Source: Pseudomonadota bacterium (lineage in GTDB: Bacteria > Pseudomonadota > Alphaproteobacteria > Rhodobacterales > Rhodobacteraceae). From it: 22,656 bases of DNA. The notes under the pieces were generated by a model. The model made no database searches. It was not told the DNA's origin and was given only the letters and a program-made list of their open reading frames with translations. The position numbers were made by a program, and so were the translations under genes. Below are positions 14,195-22,164 of this stretch, in pieces. The stretch covers positions 1-22,656 of the forward strand of contig JAQCLA010000007.1 of assembly GCA_027592105.1 (NCBI GenBank), written 5' to 3'. Numbering within the stretch: position 1 is the stretch's first letter; every line of letters starts with the position of its first letter.

Positions 14195-15382
14195 TTAGCT
14201 TGCCCGCAATTCGTCGAGATAACCAGCCCACCAATCCGCCAGCCTTACACGTTCCTCCCAATGTTCTCCTCGTGAATAAGCGCGGCGCACGGCGTTGGCC
14301 TCCACGTGCGCCAGAGCGCGCTCGACCGCATCGGGGTTCCATTGGCCGCTTTCGTTGGCCAGCGTCGAAAAGCTGGCGCGGAAGCCGTGCGCGGTCATTT
14401 CCTCGCTGGAATACCCGATCCGGCGCAGGGCGGCATTCAGGGTGTTTTCGCTCATCGGGCGCTGCCAGGATCGCAGGCTGGGGAACAGGTAAGTGCCGCT
14501 GCCGGTCAGGGCGCGCAATTCTTCCAGCAAGCTGAGCGCTTGCTTAGGCAGGGGCACGCGGTGCGAGCGGCGCATTTTCATCCGCGCGGGCGGGATGCTC
14601 CAGATCCGCGCCTCCGTATCGAACTCGTCCCATGTCGCATGGCGCAATTCGCCTGGGCGTTGCACCAGCAGCGCCAAGAGATGAAGGCCGATCCGCGTCG
14701 TGACTTGCCCGTGAAACGCATCGATCGCGCGCATCAGCCCGCCAAGTTCGATGGGGTCGAGGATGGCCGCGCGCGGCGTGACGGTGGGCGCGATCAGCGC
14801 GCCGCGCAGCGCATAGGTTGGGTCTGTCTCGGCCACGCCATTGGCCACAGCGTAGCGAAACACCGCGCCGATCTTTGATCGCAACCGGCGGGCGGTCTCG
14901 TAGTTGCCCTTGGCCTCCACGCGGCGCAGGCAGTCGAGGATCATCGGCGGCGTGACATCGGTGATCGGGCGTGCGCCGAATGCGTCGTTTGCCATGCCCA
15001 GCAACCATTCCGTTTTGTCCATCGTCGCTTGAGCCTTGCCCTCGCGGTGGGCCTTGTCGATGAAGGCCTCCGCCTGCGAGGCAAAGGTTATGCCACGGCG
15101 TTCGCGGTCAGCGCGCTTGCGTTCCTGTTTGATCTCGCCAGGATCACTGCCCGCCGCGAGCAAGCTGCGTGCCTCGTCCCGCAATTGGCGGGCACGGGCG
15201 AGGCTGATGGCGGGATAGGCGCCGAAAGACAGGCGTTTCTCACGACCCGCAATACGATACTTCATATTCCAAAGCCGCGAACCGGTCGGCGTGACCGTCA
15301 TGTAGAGCCCATCGAAATCCCCTACCTTGTAGGGCTTTGCCTTGGGCTTGAGGTTCCTGAGTTGAATATCCGACAGGGGCAT
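14195..15382 (-). CDS. P4-type tyrosine integrase (DUF4102 arm domain)
   Basis: A 395-residue integrase of the P4/CP4-57 group that inserts genomic islands into tRNA genes. The N-terminal arm-binding domain (about 1-85, with LKPKAKPYKVGDFDGLYMTV and RLSFGAYPAISLARAR) is followed by a core-binding domain and the catalytic domain: RPGELRHATWDEFD (Arg), HRVPLP (Lys/His region), HGFRASFSTL (HxxR), LAHVEANAVRRAYSR (His and nucleophile Tyr). I chose the ATG at 15382 (MPLSDIQLRNLK), where the arm domain starts, not the longer frame from 15436. It lies 165 bases from the 3' end of tRNA-Thr, the usual position of such an integrase beside its attachment site. Inverted GGGGGC repeats overlap its start. 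Confidence 0.92.
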   Translation of the reverse strand: MPLSDIQLRNLKPKAKPYKVGDFDGLYMTVTPTGSRLWNMKYRIAGREKRLSFGAYPAISLARARQLRDEARSLLAAGSDPGEIKQERKRADRERRGITFASQAEAFIDKAHREGKAQATMDKTEWLLGMANDAFGARPITDVTPPMILDCLRRVEAKGNYETARRLRSKIGAVFRYAVANGVAETDPTYALRGALIAPTVTPRAAILDPIELGGLMRAIDAFHGQVTTRIGLHLLALLVQRPGELRHATWDEFDTEARIWSIPPARMKMRRSHRVPLPKQALSLLEELRALTGSGTYLFPSLRSWQRPMSENTLNAALRRIGYSSEEMTAHGFRASFSTLANESGQWNPDAVERALAHVEANAVRRAYSRGEHWEERVRLADWWAGYLDELRAS

Positions 15383-15383
15383 G

Positions 15384-15447
15384 TTGGGGGCATCCTGTTT
15401 TGTGCGCACTCGCGATGCCCCCAAGAAAGCCCCCAAGCTGGGGGCAT
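15384..15447. repeat. GGGGGCAT inverted repeats at the integrase start
   Basis: TTGGGGGCAT (15384-15393) and ATGCCCCCAA (15415-15424) form a perfect 10-base inverted repeat with 21 bases between. GCCCCCA (15429-15435) and TGGGGGC (15439-15445) form a second hairpin with a 3-base loop. The first arm touches the integrase ATG, so folding could hide the ribosome site. They could equally be arm-type integrase binding sites near the attachment site. Confidence 0.6.
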
Positions 15448-15458
15448 TTCCTCACACA

Positions 15459-15468
15459 TGTCCGGACA
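15459..15468. promoter_or_regulatory. TGTCCGGACA palindrome upstream of integrase
   Basis: A perfect 10-base palindrome followed 3 bases later by a further half-site TCGGACA (15472-15478). It lies about 77 bases upstream of the integrase start. Likely a protein-binding site for the integrase promoter or recombination complex; short, so chance is possible. Confidence 0.35.
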
Positions 15469-15547
15469 ACATCGGACAAAGGGATCTCGCAATACCCTTA
15501 TAAACAAGGCGCTTCAGGATGTCATCGGATGATTTCGGAGAGAAGAA

Positions 15548-15623
15548 TGGTGCCGCTGAAGGGACTCGAACCCCCGACCCCATCATTACGAATGACGTGC
15601 TCTACCAGCTGAGCTACAGCGGC
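15548..15623 (-). tRNA. tRNA-Thr (anticodon CGT)
   Basis: The minus strand folds as a complete tRNA: acceptor GCCGCTG/CAGCGGC, D-arm GCTC/GAGC, anticodon stem CGTCA/TGATG with loop TTCGTAA (anticodon CGT, reading ACG), T-arm GGGGG-TTCGAGT-CCCTT, discriminator A and an encoded CCA (15550-15548). Its 3' end faces the P4-type integrase, the usual arrangement when an island has inserted into the 3' part of a tRNA gene and kept it intact. The flanks AGAGAAGAA and TTCTTCTCT are complementary and could lengthen the acceptor stem in the precursor. Confidence 0.97.
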
Positions 15624-15678
15624 ATTCTTCTCTGCGCGGGGCGATTGCCCGCGGTGCCGTTTGCGACCAAAGGTCGAT

Positions 15679-15699
15679 CGCGCGGCGGCACACCGCGCG
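15679..15699 (-). terminator. Possible hairpin after hemY
   Basis: CGCGCGG and CCGCGCG with a 7-base loop lie between the hemY stop and tRNA-Thr. No U-tract follows, so it could be a Rho-assisted end or a transcript-stabilising hairpin. Confidence 0.3.
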
Positions 15700-15733
15700 G
15701 CCTCTTAGCAAGCCGTGCAGGGCGTGCCTAGCC

Positions 15734-17221
15734 CTAAATTCGGGCGCTGTCGTCACGGACGACGGTCGCGTCCTGCGCAGCCTCTTCGACGCTCTCCGCG
15801 TTGATGGTCTGTGCCTCCTCGGCATCTTGCGCGCGGCCATCCTCCAGCGCGCCAACGATGAGCGGCAGCATCTGCGCCGGGCCCATCAGCGCCGCATCGC
15901 TTTGCGCCACCTCTTGCCAGCTGAGCCGGTCAAAGCTGCCGCAATGGGCACAGACAGGGCGCCATTCAGCATGGATATGGCCACAGCCGTCACAGACCCA
16001 TTGCATGCCGCGCGGGGCCATCACCGCCTTGGCCAGCCATGCGCGCACCAGCCGATCCTCGGCCCCCGCACCGCGTTCGATCGCGGCCATGATGGTCAGG
16101 CTGCGCGCGGTCGGCTGGGTTTCCGCCAGATCGCCGAGTGCGCGGCGTGCAGCGGGGAAATCCTCGGCTGCGATCTGCAGTTCGGCCTCGAGCATCTTGG
16201 CTTCGGGGTGGCCCGGATGCTTGGCGATCAAGGGCTTGAAGCGTTTCACGCGTTCGGCGGGTGTCTCGCCCGGTGCGATCTCGGCGAACGCGGCGGCCAG
16301 ATCGGGGTGCGGATCAGTCGCCCAAGCCGACTTCACGATCTTTTCGGCCTGTTTCACCTTGCCATCGGCAATCGCCAGCCGCGCGGCCATCACGGCGGCG
16401 GGCACCAGACCCGGCGCCATGCGCTGCGCGGTCTCCGCGTCACGCTTGGCCTCGGCGATCTTGCCCTCGGCCATCGCATCGCGTGCATGGGCCAGCGCCA
16501 GCACCGCATCGCGGCGCTTATGCACATCACGCGGCAGGTTGCCCGATTTCAGCGCGGCGGCCAGTGTCGCGCGTGCGCCGGCCCAATCCTCGTGCCGCGC
16601 CTGAAGCTGCAACAGCGTGGTCTGCACCTCTTCGTTGCGGGGGCGGATCGCCAGTGCCTTTTCAGCTAGCTTCATGGCGGTGTCGGTATCGCCCGCCGCC
16701 AGCTTTTGTTTCATCAAGCCGCGCACACCGACAAAGCGGGTGCGGTCGTCGGTGACCAAAGCCTTGAAGGTCGCGGTCGCCAAGGCGGTGTCGCCCACCA
16801 TTTCAGCCCCTTGCGCGACGACCAGCTTGGTCAATTCGGGGCGGCCCAGATATTTCTCGGCCCGCTCTGCCTTGCGGATCGCAAGACGCCCTTCGCCTGC
16901 GGCCAAGGCCATCATGCCCTCGGCCAGCGCCTCATAGCCTTTGCGTTCGGCGCGGCGGTTGAAATAGCGGCTGATCGCGGTCTCATCGCCGTTGAGAAAG
17001 CGCAAGGTTGCGACCAAGAGGCCGACCAACTTGAACAAGAGCCAAACGGCGATCAGCAGCACCAGCGCGCCAAGGATCGCCAGAAGCGGTGTCAACACGA
17101 ACTCGCGCCCCATGACGGTCAAGAGTGCGAGATCGCCCATCTCCATCAGATGGCCGGCGCCATAGGTGAGCCCCGCGATCAGCGCGATGAAGATGAGGAC
17201 TTTCAGCAAGGACCAAAGCAT
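15734..17221 (-). CDS. hemY: HemY-type TPR membrane protein (heme biosynthesis associated)
   Basis: A 495-residue inner-membrane protein of the proteobacterial HemY family (HemY_N, PF07219), which is distinct from the protoporphyrinogen oxidase also called HemY. Two hydrophobic helices lie at about 2-22 and 38-68, then a long cytoplasmic region of helical TPR-like repeats (for example AAGEGRLAIRKAERAEKYLG, DTDTAMKLAEKALAIRPRN). Near the C-terminus CDGCGH and CAHCGS form a zinc-ribbon (rubredoxin-like) pair, followed by an acidic tail. I chose the ATG at 17221 (MLWSLLKVL), 13 bases after the Mic60 stop, because the first membrane helix begins there. Its exact biochemical role is not settled; it is linked to heme synthesis by its location with hemD. 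Confidence 0.85.
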   Translation of the reverse strand: MLWSLLKVLIFIALIAGLTYGAGHLMEMGDLALLTVMGREFVLTPLLAILGALVLLIAVWLLFKLVGLLVATLRFLNGDETAISRYFNRRAERKGYEALAEGMMALAAGEGRLAIRKAERAEKYLGRPELTKLVVAQGAEMVGDTALATATFKALVTDDRTRFVGVRGLMKQKLAAGDTDTAMKLAEKALAIRPRNEEVQTTLLQLQARHEDWAGARATLAAALKSGNLPRDVHKRRDAVLALAHARDAMAEGKIAEAKRDAETAQRMAPGLVPAAVMAARLAIADGKVKQAEKIVKSAWATDPHPDLAAAFAEIAPGETPAERVKRFKPLIAKHPGHPEAKMLEAELQIAAEDFPAARRALGDLAETQPTARSLTIMAAIERGAGAEDRLVRAWLAKAVMAPRGMQWVCDGCGHIHAEWRPVCAHCGSFDRLSWQEVAQSDAALMGPAQMLPLIVGALEDGRAQDAEEAQTINAESVEEAAQDATVVRDDSARI

Positions 17222-17234
17222 CGCAGCGCCCCCC

Positions 17235-18581
17235 TCAACGATCGGTTGCCGCAAGCGCGGCGGTCAGGGCAGCAAGCCCCGCCTCTGCCGCGCGTCGCGC
17301 TTCGACATCAGCGACCCAAGGGGCAAGAACGTCACGCGCCCCCTGCGGAAGTGCGGCGATCTCGGCCAAGGCGGCCTCCAGATCGCCGCCCGCCACGGCG
17401 GCCCCGACCCGGCTCAGCACTGCATCGGGGTCATCACCGTCACGCGGTGCGACTGCGCGCCCGCCGATCTGGCCCATGACAAAGGCACCCAGCCGGTCGC
17501 CCATGCTTTCGCCCGCGGTTTCTTGCAAGGCGACAGGCAAGGCTGCACGCGCCAAGGGGGCAAAGCCGCGCGTCAAAGCATCTTGTGTCGGCACACCCGC
17601 CTCTGCCACCGCTTGCAGCGCATCGGGGATCTCGACCGTGGCCGCGACCGTGGCCAAGGGTGCGGCGAAAGCTGCGCCGCTGGCCACTGCGGCTTGTACT
17701 TGGCCGAGCGCCGCTTCGGCGGCAGCGCGGGCAAGGGCGGCCGCGGCCGCCGCCTCGGCTGCGGCGATGGCTTGAAGGGCTGTGGCCTCGGCCTCGGCGG
17801 CTTGCGTGGCGGCGGCTTCTTGCAATGCTGCGGCTTCGGCTGCGATGGCGTCGCGCTCTGCGGCCAGTTCGGCGGCACGCGCATCGGCGGCTTGTTGGGC
17901 GGCCAAAAGATCCTCATCGGCATTGCCGGTGAAAACCGGGCGGTTTTCCAAGGCCCCGACCCGCGCGGCCAATGTCGCGATTCCATCGGTCGAGGCGTCG
18001 ATCCGGCCCGATAGCGCCGCGATCTGGTCGATCACGGGCGAAAGGTCGATTGCGGCCTCCGCAGGCGGCGTGGTTTGCGGCGCTGCGCTGCCAAGTGCGG
18101 CGATCTGATCTTGCAGCGCCGACAGCGCCGCGCCTTGCTCGGCCAAGGCCGCTGCGAGGGCCGGAGCGGCTGTGCCGCCGCCTTGGCCGCTGGGCAGCAA
18201 GCCCATGTAGGCTGCGCCATATCCGATCCCTGCGGCCACCAGACCGCCCAGCACAAGCGGCACGATCCCGGCGCGCTTTTGCGGCGCGGGGGGTGATGGC
18301 GGTGCGGCCGCAATCGGTTCAGCGATCAGCGTCGCATCTTCGATAGCGTCGGGCTTGGTCTCTGCATCGCTTGGCGCATCGGCGGTCACTTGCGCGTGAT
18401 CCTCCGCTGGCGTCGCGATCGCCTGCGTATCTGCCGCGACAGGTTGCGCAACCGAATCGTTTGCGTGGGTCTCAGTGTTGACCGCTGCGGTGTCTGGCTG
18501 GGTTTCGGCGGTGTCGGAACTGGTCTTTGCCTTGCGCCGATTGCCTGTGCTGGTTGAGCTTTTCGAGCTTGCGCGTACCAC
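17235..18581 (-). CDS. Alphaproteobacterial Mic60/mitofilin homologue
   Basis: A 448-residue membrane protein: an N-terminal cytoplasmic, charged, low-complexity region, one membrane helix at about 105-129 (GIVPLVLGGLVAAGIGYGAAY), a long Ala-rich coiled-coil region in the periplasm and a conserved C-terminal helical domain. This architecture, and the position between hemD and hemY, are those of the bacterial Mic60 proteins thought to shape intracytoplasmic membranes and to be ancestral to mitochondrial MICOS. I chose the GTG at 18581 with AAGGA upstream; another GTG at 18605 is possible. It probably shares an operon with hemD (88 bases upstream) and hemY (13 bases downstream). Confidence 0.8.
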   Translation of the reverse strand: MVRASSKSSTSTGNRRKAKTSSDTAETQPDTAAVNTETHANDSVAQPVAADTQAIATPAEDHAQVTADAPSDAETKPDAIEDATLIAEPIAAAPPSPPAPQKRAGIVPLVLGGLVAAGIGYGAAYMGLLPSGQGGGTAAPALAAALAEQGAALSALQDQIAALGSAAPQTTPPAEAAIDLSPVIDQIAALSGRIDASTDGIATLAARVGALENRPVFTGNADEDLLAAQQAADARAAELAAERDAIAAEAAALQEAAATQAAEAEATALQAIAAAEAAAAAALARAAAEAALGQVQAAVASGAAFAAPLATVAATVEIPDALQAVAEAGVPTQDALTRGFAPLARAALPVALQETAGESMGDRLGAFVMGQIGGRAVAPRDGDDPDAVLSRVGAAVAGGDLEAALAEIAALPQGARDVLAPWVADVEARRAAEAGLAALTAALAATDR

Positions 18582-18669
18582 CTGATCCGTCCTTCGAATG
18601 TACACCTTACAATGTCAAACGCAGCTTACAGTTGCGCCCGGCCAAGCCTAGACCAGCCTCACCAACCCC

Positions 18670-19398
18670 TCAAGTCGCGGAATGCAGTGAAATCACCGCA
18701 GCCACTGCGCGGATCATCGCAGGGGCATCTGTTTGCGCGGCGACATGGGCGCGCGCGGCCAGCATCGGGGGCAGCGCGTCGCGCACCGCCGCGCTCAAGG
18801 CCACGGGGATCACGGGCGCAGCATCACCCGCCGCCTGCACGAAGAGCGCGGCGCTACGCGGTGAAAACAGCGGGGCGATCACCGGCCCCGGATGGGCAAG
18901 GGCTGTGGCAAAGCCCGCGTTGGGCGCAATCGCCCTTTGGTCGTAGATCGGATAGGCCCGCGCCTCCAGCCCCGCGGCGGCCAGCCGCGTTGCGACATCC
19001 CCGCGTTGATGTGTGCCGCACAAATGCATGAGCTGCCCGCGCGGCGCGGCTTGGCGCAGAAGGGCCACCAGCGCGTCCGCATCCCCATCGGCACTTTGGG
19101 CCGTCAGGCCGATGGCCGCCGCCGCCGCTGCCGTGCGCGCGCCGACACACCAAGCGGGCAGATCGCGCCGCCCACTTTGCGCGGCAAAGGTGTCGACCCC
19201 GGCCGCCGAGGTAAAGATCAGCCCGCCCGCCCCCTCCAGATCGGGCAGATCCCCGCTTGCCACGATCTCCATCAAGGGCGCGATGCAGATCGCCATCGGC
19301 CCAAGTGCCTTTTGCAAGGCATCGGCAAATTGCGCCGATGCCGCCCTTGGGCGGGTCAGCAAGATCAACGGCGCAATGGCAGTGGCATTGTCAGACAT
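18670..19398 (-). CDS. hemD: Uroporphyrinogen-III synthase
   Basis: A 242-residue enzyme that cyclises hydroxymethylbilane to uroporphyrinogen III in heme and corrin synthesis. HemD proteins are weakly conserved, but the pattern is visible: LILLTRPRAASAQFADAL at the start, GLIFTSAAGVDTFA near residue 75, the AWCVGARTAAAAAAIGL segment and the FSPRSAALFV stretch in the second domain. The ATG at 19398 is chosen because the family begins with this TRP motif. It is divergent from tsaD with 46 bases between the starts, so both promoters must overlap. The Mic60 and hemY genes follow. Confidence 0.88.
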   Translation of the reverse strand: MSDNATAIAPLILLTRPRAASAQFADALQKALGPMAICIAPLMEIVASGDLPDLEGAGGLIFTSAAGVDTFAAQSGRRDLPAWCVGARTAAAAAAIGLTAQSADGDADALVALLRQAAPRGQLMHLCGTHQRGDVATRLAAAGLEARAYPIYDQRAIAPNAGFATALAHPGPVIAPLFSPRSAALFVQAAGDAAPVIPVALSAAVRDALPPMLAARAHVAAQTDAPAMIRAVAAVISLHSAT

Positions 19399-19444
19399 GG
19401 GGTGCAGTGTTACCTGCCAAGACCTGATCTGACAACGCGTGCCC

Positions 19445-20527
19445 ATGACCACAGCCCTGACCATCCTTGGCCTTGAATCAAGCTGCGATGACACCGCGGC
19501 CGCAGTGTTGCGCGCGGGCGAAGGCGTACCCGCGATCTTGTCGAGCATCGTGGCAGGTCAAACCGATCTGCACGCGGCCTTTGGTGGCGTGGTCCCCGAG
19601 ATTGCGGCGCGCGCCCATGCCGAGAAACTCGATCACGTGGTGGAACAGGCGCTGGCCGCCGCCGGTGTGACCCTGTCCCAGATCGACGCCATTGCCGTGA
19701 CCGCCGGACCGGGGCTGATCGGGGGCGTCTTGTCTGGCGTGATGGCGGCCAAGGGGCTCGCCATGGGCTTGGGCAAGCCGCTGGTCGGCGTCAACCATCT
19801 GGCGGGCCATGCGCTGACCCCGGTTCTGACCGATGGTTTGGCCTTTCCCTACCTGATGCTGCTCGTTTCCGGCGGGCATTGCCAATTTCTGCGCGTGGAT
19901 GGCCCAGAGGCGTTTACACGGCTTGGCGGCACCATCGACGACGCGCCGGGCGAAGCCTTCGACAAGGTTGCCCGCCTCTTGGGCCTGTCTCAACCCGGTG
20001 GCCCGGCGGTCGAGGCGGCGGCCCTTTCGGGCAATCCCGCGCGCTTTGATCTGCCGCGCCCGCTTTTGGATCGGCCGGGATGCGATCTGAGCTTTTCGGG
20101 GCTGAAAACCGCCGCTTTGCGCGCGCGTGATCAATTGATTGCGGCCCAAGGCGGGCTGTCCGAACAAGATCGCGCCGATCTTTGCGCCGGGTTCCAAGAA
20201 GCGGTAGCCGATGTTTTGGCGATCAAATCCGCCCGCGCGCTGGCGGATCAACCGGTGCTGACGGGCTTTGCCGTGGCCGGTGGCGTGGCCGCCAACCGCG
20301 TCTTGCGCGCCCGGCTGATGGCGGTGGCCGCCGATGCGGACCTGCCCTTTATCGCGCCGCCCTTGGCGCTTTGCACCGATAATGCCGCGATGATCGCCTT
20401 TGCCGGGCTTTTGGCGCTGCAAGCGGGGCGGACCGACGATCTGACGCTGTCTGCCCGCCCGCGCTGGCCGCTTGATAGCGATGCCACACCCTTGATCGGG
20501 TCGGGCAAGAAAGGCGCCAAGGCATGA
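19445..20527 (+). CDS. tsaD: tRNA N6-threonylcarbamoyladenosine synthase subunit TsaD
   Basis: This 360-residue enzyme transfers the threonylcarbamoyl group to A37 of ANN-reading tRNAs together with TsaB and TsaE. Signs are the opening LGLESSCDDTAAAV, the metal-binding ARAHAEKLDHV and VNHLAGHAL motifs, the VSGGHCQF and GEAFDKVARLLGL nucleotide-site stretches and the CTDNAAMIA motif near the end. The ATG at 19445 is preferred; a GTG two codons earlier is also open. The stop overlaps the gpsA start as ATGA. Confidence 0.95.
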   Translation: MTTALTILGLESSCDDTAAAVLRAGEGVPAILSSIVAGQTDLHAAFGGVVPEIAARAHAEKLDHVVEQALAAAGVTLSQIDAIAVTAGPGLIGGVLSGVMAAKGLAMGLGKPLVGVNHLAGHALTPVLTDGLAFPYLMLLVSGGHCQFLRVDGPEAFTRLGGTIDDAPGEAFDKVARLLGLSQPGGPAVEAAALSGNPARFDLPRPLLDRPGCDLSFSGLKTAALRARDQLIAAQGGLSEQDRADLCAGFQEAVADVLAIKSARALADQPVLTGFAVAGGVAANRVLRARLMAVAADADLPFIAPPLALCTDNAAMIAFAGLLALQAGRTDDLTLSARPRWPLDSDATPLIGSGKKGAKA

Positions 20528-21468
20528 AGGGGCAGATCGACATCATCGGCGCGGGCGCTTTCGGCACCGCACTTGCCATCACCTATGCCGCGGCGGGCCA
20601 TCAGGTCACGCTGTTGGCCCGTGACGATGCCGCCGCCATGATGAAGGCGGGCGAAAATACGCGCCGCTTGCCCGGTTTTGCCTTTCCCCCCGGTCTGCGC
20701 GTGACCGATGATGTGACAGATCTGACGGCTGATCTGGCGCTTCTCGCGCTGCCCACGCAAAGCCTTGGCGCGTTCTTGGCCGCGACACCGCTTAGCGCGC
20801 AAGTGCTGGTCTCTTGCGCCAAGGGGATTGACCGTGCCACCGGGCTTGGCCCCAGCGCCCTCATCGCGCGTCATACCACCGCGCGTGCGGCACAGCTGAC
20901 TGGGCCAAGCTTTGCCGTCGATATCGCGGCGGGATTGCCCACCGCGCTGACGCTGGCCTGCGCCGATGATGGGGCAGGGGCCGCGCTGCAAGATCGGCTC
21001 TCCACATCGCTTTTGCGGCTGTATCGCACCACCGATGTGATCGGCGCGGAAATGGGCGGTGCGTTGAAAAACGTGGTGGCCATCGCTGCCGGTGTCGTGA
21101 TCGGCGCAGGTTACGGCGAAAGCGCGCGCGCGGCGCTGATGACCCGCGGTCTGGCCGAGATGACGCGCCTTGCCGTGACCCTTGGCGCCGAGCAGGCGAC
21201 GCTGCGCGGCCTGTCGGGTCTGGGCGATCTGATCTTGACCTGCAACTCCGAGAAATCGCGCAATTTCCGCTATGGCTTGGCCTTGGCGCGAGGCCAAGGG
21301 CTTGCGGCCGATATCACCGTCGAAGGGCTGCACACTGCGCGCGAGATTGCCGCGCGGCCCGCTCTCGACACCCCCATCGCCGATGCGGTGGCAGCCCTTG
21401 CCGATGGCCGCGCGGATCTTGCCGCGCTGGCCGATATGCTGCTCAATCGCCCCCTCAAGCCGGAGTGA
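20524..21468 (+). CDS. gpsA: NAD(P)-dependent glycerol-3-phosphate dehydrogenase
   Basis: A 314-residue cytoplasmic enzyme that reduces dihydroxyacetone phosphate to sn-glycerol 3-phosphate for phospholipid synthesis. It opens with the dinucleotide motif GAGAFG (9-14), has SCAKGIDRATG and TGPSFAVDIAAGLPTA, and the catalytic Lys region ALKNVVAIAAGVVIGAGYGES, followed by GLSGLGDLILTCNSEKSRNFRYG. It is translationally coupled to tsaD and followed after 4 bases by the EVE-domain gene. Confidence 0.96.
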   Translation: MKGQIDIIGAGAFGTALAITYAAAGHQVTLLARDDAAAMMKAGENTRRLPGFAFPPGLRVTDDVTDLTADLALLALPTQSLGAFLAATPLSAQVLVSCAKGIDRATGLGPSALIARHTTARAAQLTGPSFAVDIAAGLPTALTLACADDGAGAALQDRLSTSLLRLYRTTDVIGAEMGGALKNVVAIAAGVVIGAGYGESARAALMTRGLAEMTRLAVTLGAEQATLRGLSGLGDLILTCNSEKSRNFRYGLALARGQGLAADITVEGLHTAREIAARPALDTPIADAVAALADGRADLAALADMLLNRPLKPE

Positions 21469-21472
21469 AGCG

Positions 21473-21886
21473 ATGCGTTACTGGTTGTTCAAATCCGAAC
21501 CCGACGCGTGGTCATGGGATCAACAGATGGCCAAGGGCGATCGGGGCGAGGAATGGTCAGGCGTGCGCAACTACCAAGCGCGCAATTTCATGCGCGAGAT
21601 GGTCTTGGGTGATCTGGGCTTTTTCTACCATTCCCAAAGCGACAAGGCGGTGGTGGGCATTGTTTCTGTCATCGCCACCGTCCATCCCGATAGCACCAGC
21701 GATGATCCCGCGTGGGAATGCGTGGACCTCAAGGCGGTGCAAGCCATGCCGCGCCCCGTGACGCTCGCCGCGATCAAGGCACAGCCCGATCTGGCCGATA
21801 TGGCGCTGGTCAGAAGCCCACGCCTGTCGGTGCAGCCCGTGAGCGCCGATCAATGGGCCATCATCTGCAAAATGGGCGGTCTGTAG
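21473..21886 (+). CDS. EVE domain-containing protein
   Basis: A 137-residue single-domain EVE protein (PF01878). Typical features are the start RYWLFKSEPDAWSWD, then WSGVRNYQARNFMREM, GDLGFFYHSQSDKAVVGIVSV and a closing SVQPVSADQWAIICKMG. EVE domains have a PUA-like fold and are thought to read modified bases in DNA or RNA. It is the third gene of the tsaD-gpsA run. The GAAG before its ATG is a modest ribosome site. Confidence 0.9.
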   Translation: MRYWLFKSEPDAWSWDQQMAKGDRGEEWSGVRNYQARNFMREMVLGDLGFFYHSQSDKAVVGIVSVIATVHPDSTSDDPAWECVDLKAVQAMPRPVTLAAIKAQPDLADMALVRSPRLSVQPVSADQWAIICKMGGL

Positions 21887-21952
21887 GGCGCGCCTTGACG
21901 CGCGCCGCCCGCCGCATGGTGCGCCTGAAGGCGTATCCTTCCACGCTAAAAT

Positions 21953-21992
21953 TCTCACGAAAAAGGAGGGCCCCGACCAGGCGAGGCCCTCC
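21953..21992 (-). terminator. Rho-independent terminator reading on the minus strand
   Basis: On the minus strand GGAGGGCC, a 12-base loop and GGCCCTCC are followed by TTTTT. The stem is perfect and the U-tract clear. It ends transcription coming from the right (the DUF2853 gene or an unannotated small RNA), and the stem alone may also help end the plus-strand tsaD-gpsA-EVE transcript. Confidence 0.7.
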
Positions 21993-22139
21993 ACCACCCA
22001 CGCGCTCACTCGCTCCGCGTGTTCTTGATGTCGGGCCCGTCCATACTGGTCGGGCGTTGCGGCTGTCATATCGCAACGCGCAAACCTAGGCAAAGAAATA
22101 GCCTGTCGTATTCAAGATACATTCGCCACAAATGCGTAT

Positions 22140-22164
22140 GGGCCCATCCCGCAGGGATAGGCCC
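22140..22164. terminator. Hairpin just downstream of the DUF2853 gene
   Basis: GGGCCCATCCC and GGGATAGGCCC around a GCA loop: 11 pairs with one mismatched position (a U-G wobble on the minus-strand RNA). It begins 25 bases after the DUF2853 stop. The following bases are not U-rich, so it is a weak terminator or a stabilising stem. Confidence 0.45.

Noticed and set aside
19478..20422. Minus-strand open frame opposite tsaD
   Set aside because: Shadow of the strongly conserved tsaD gene; Arg/Gln/Gly-rich product.
21557..22093. Minus-strand open frame across the EVE gene and the intergenic region
   Set aside because: It covers a clear plus-strand gene and runs through a terminator hairpin; only a short part would be outside the EVE gene.
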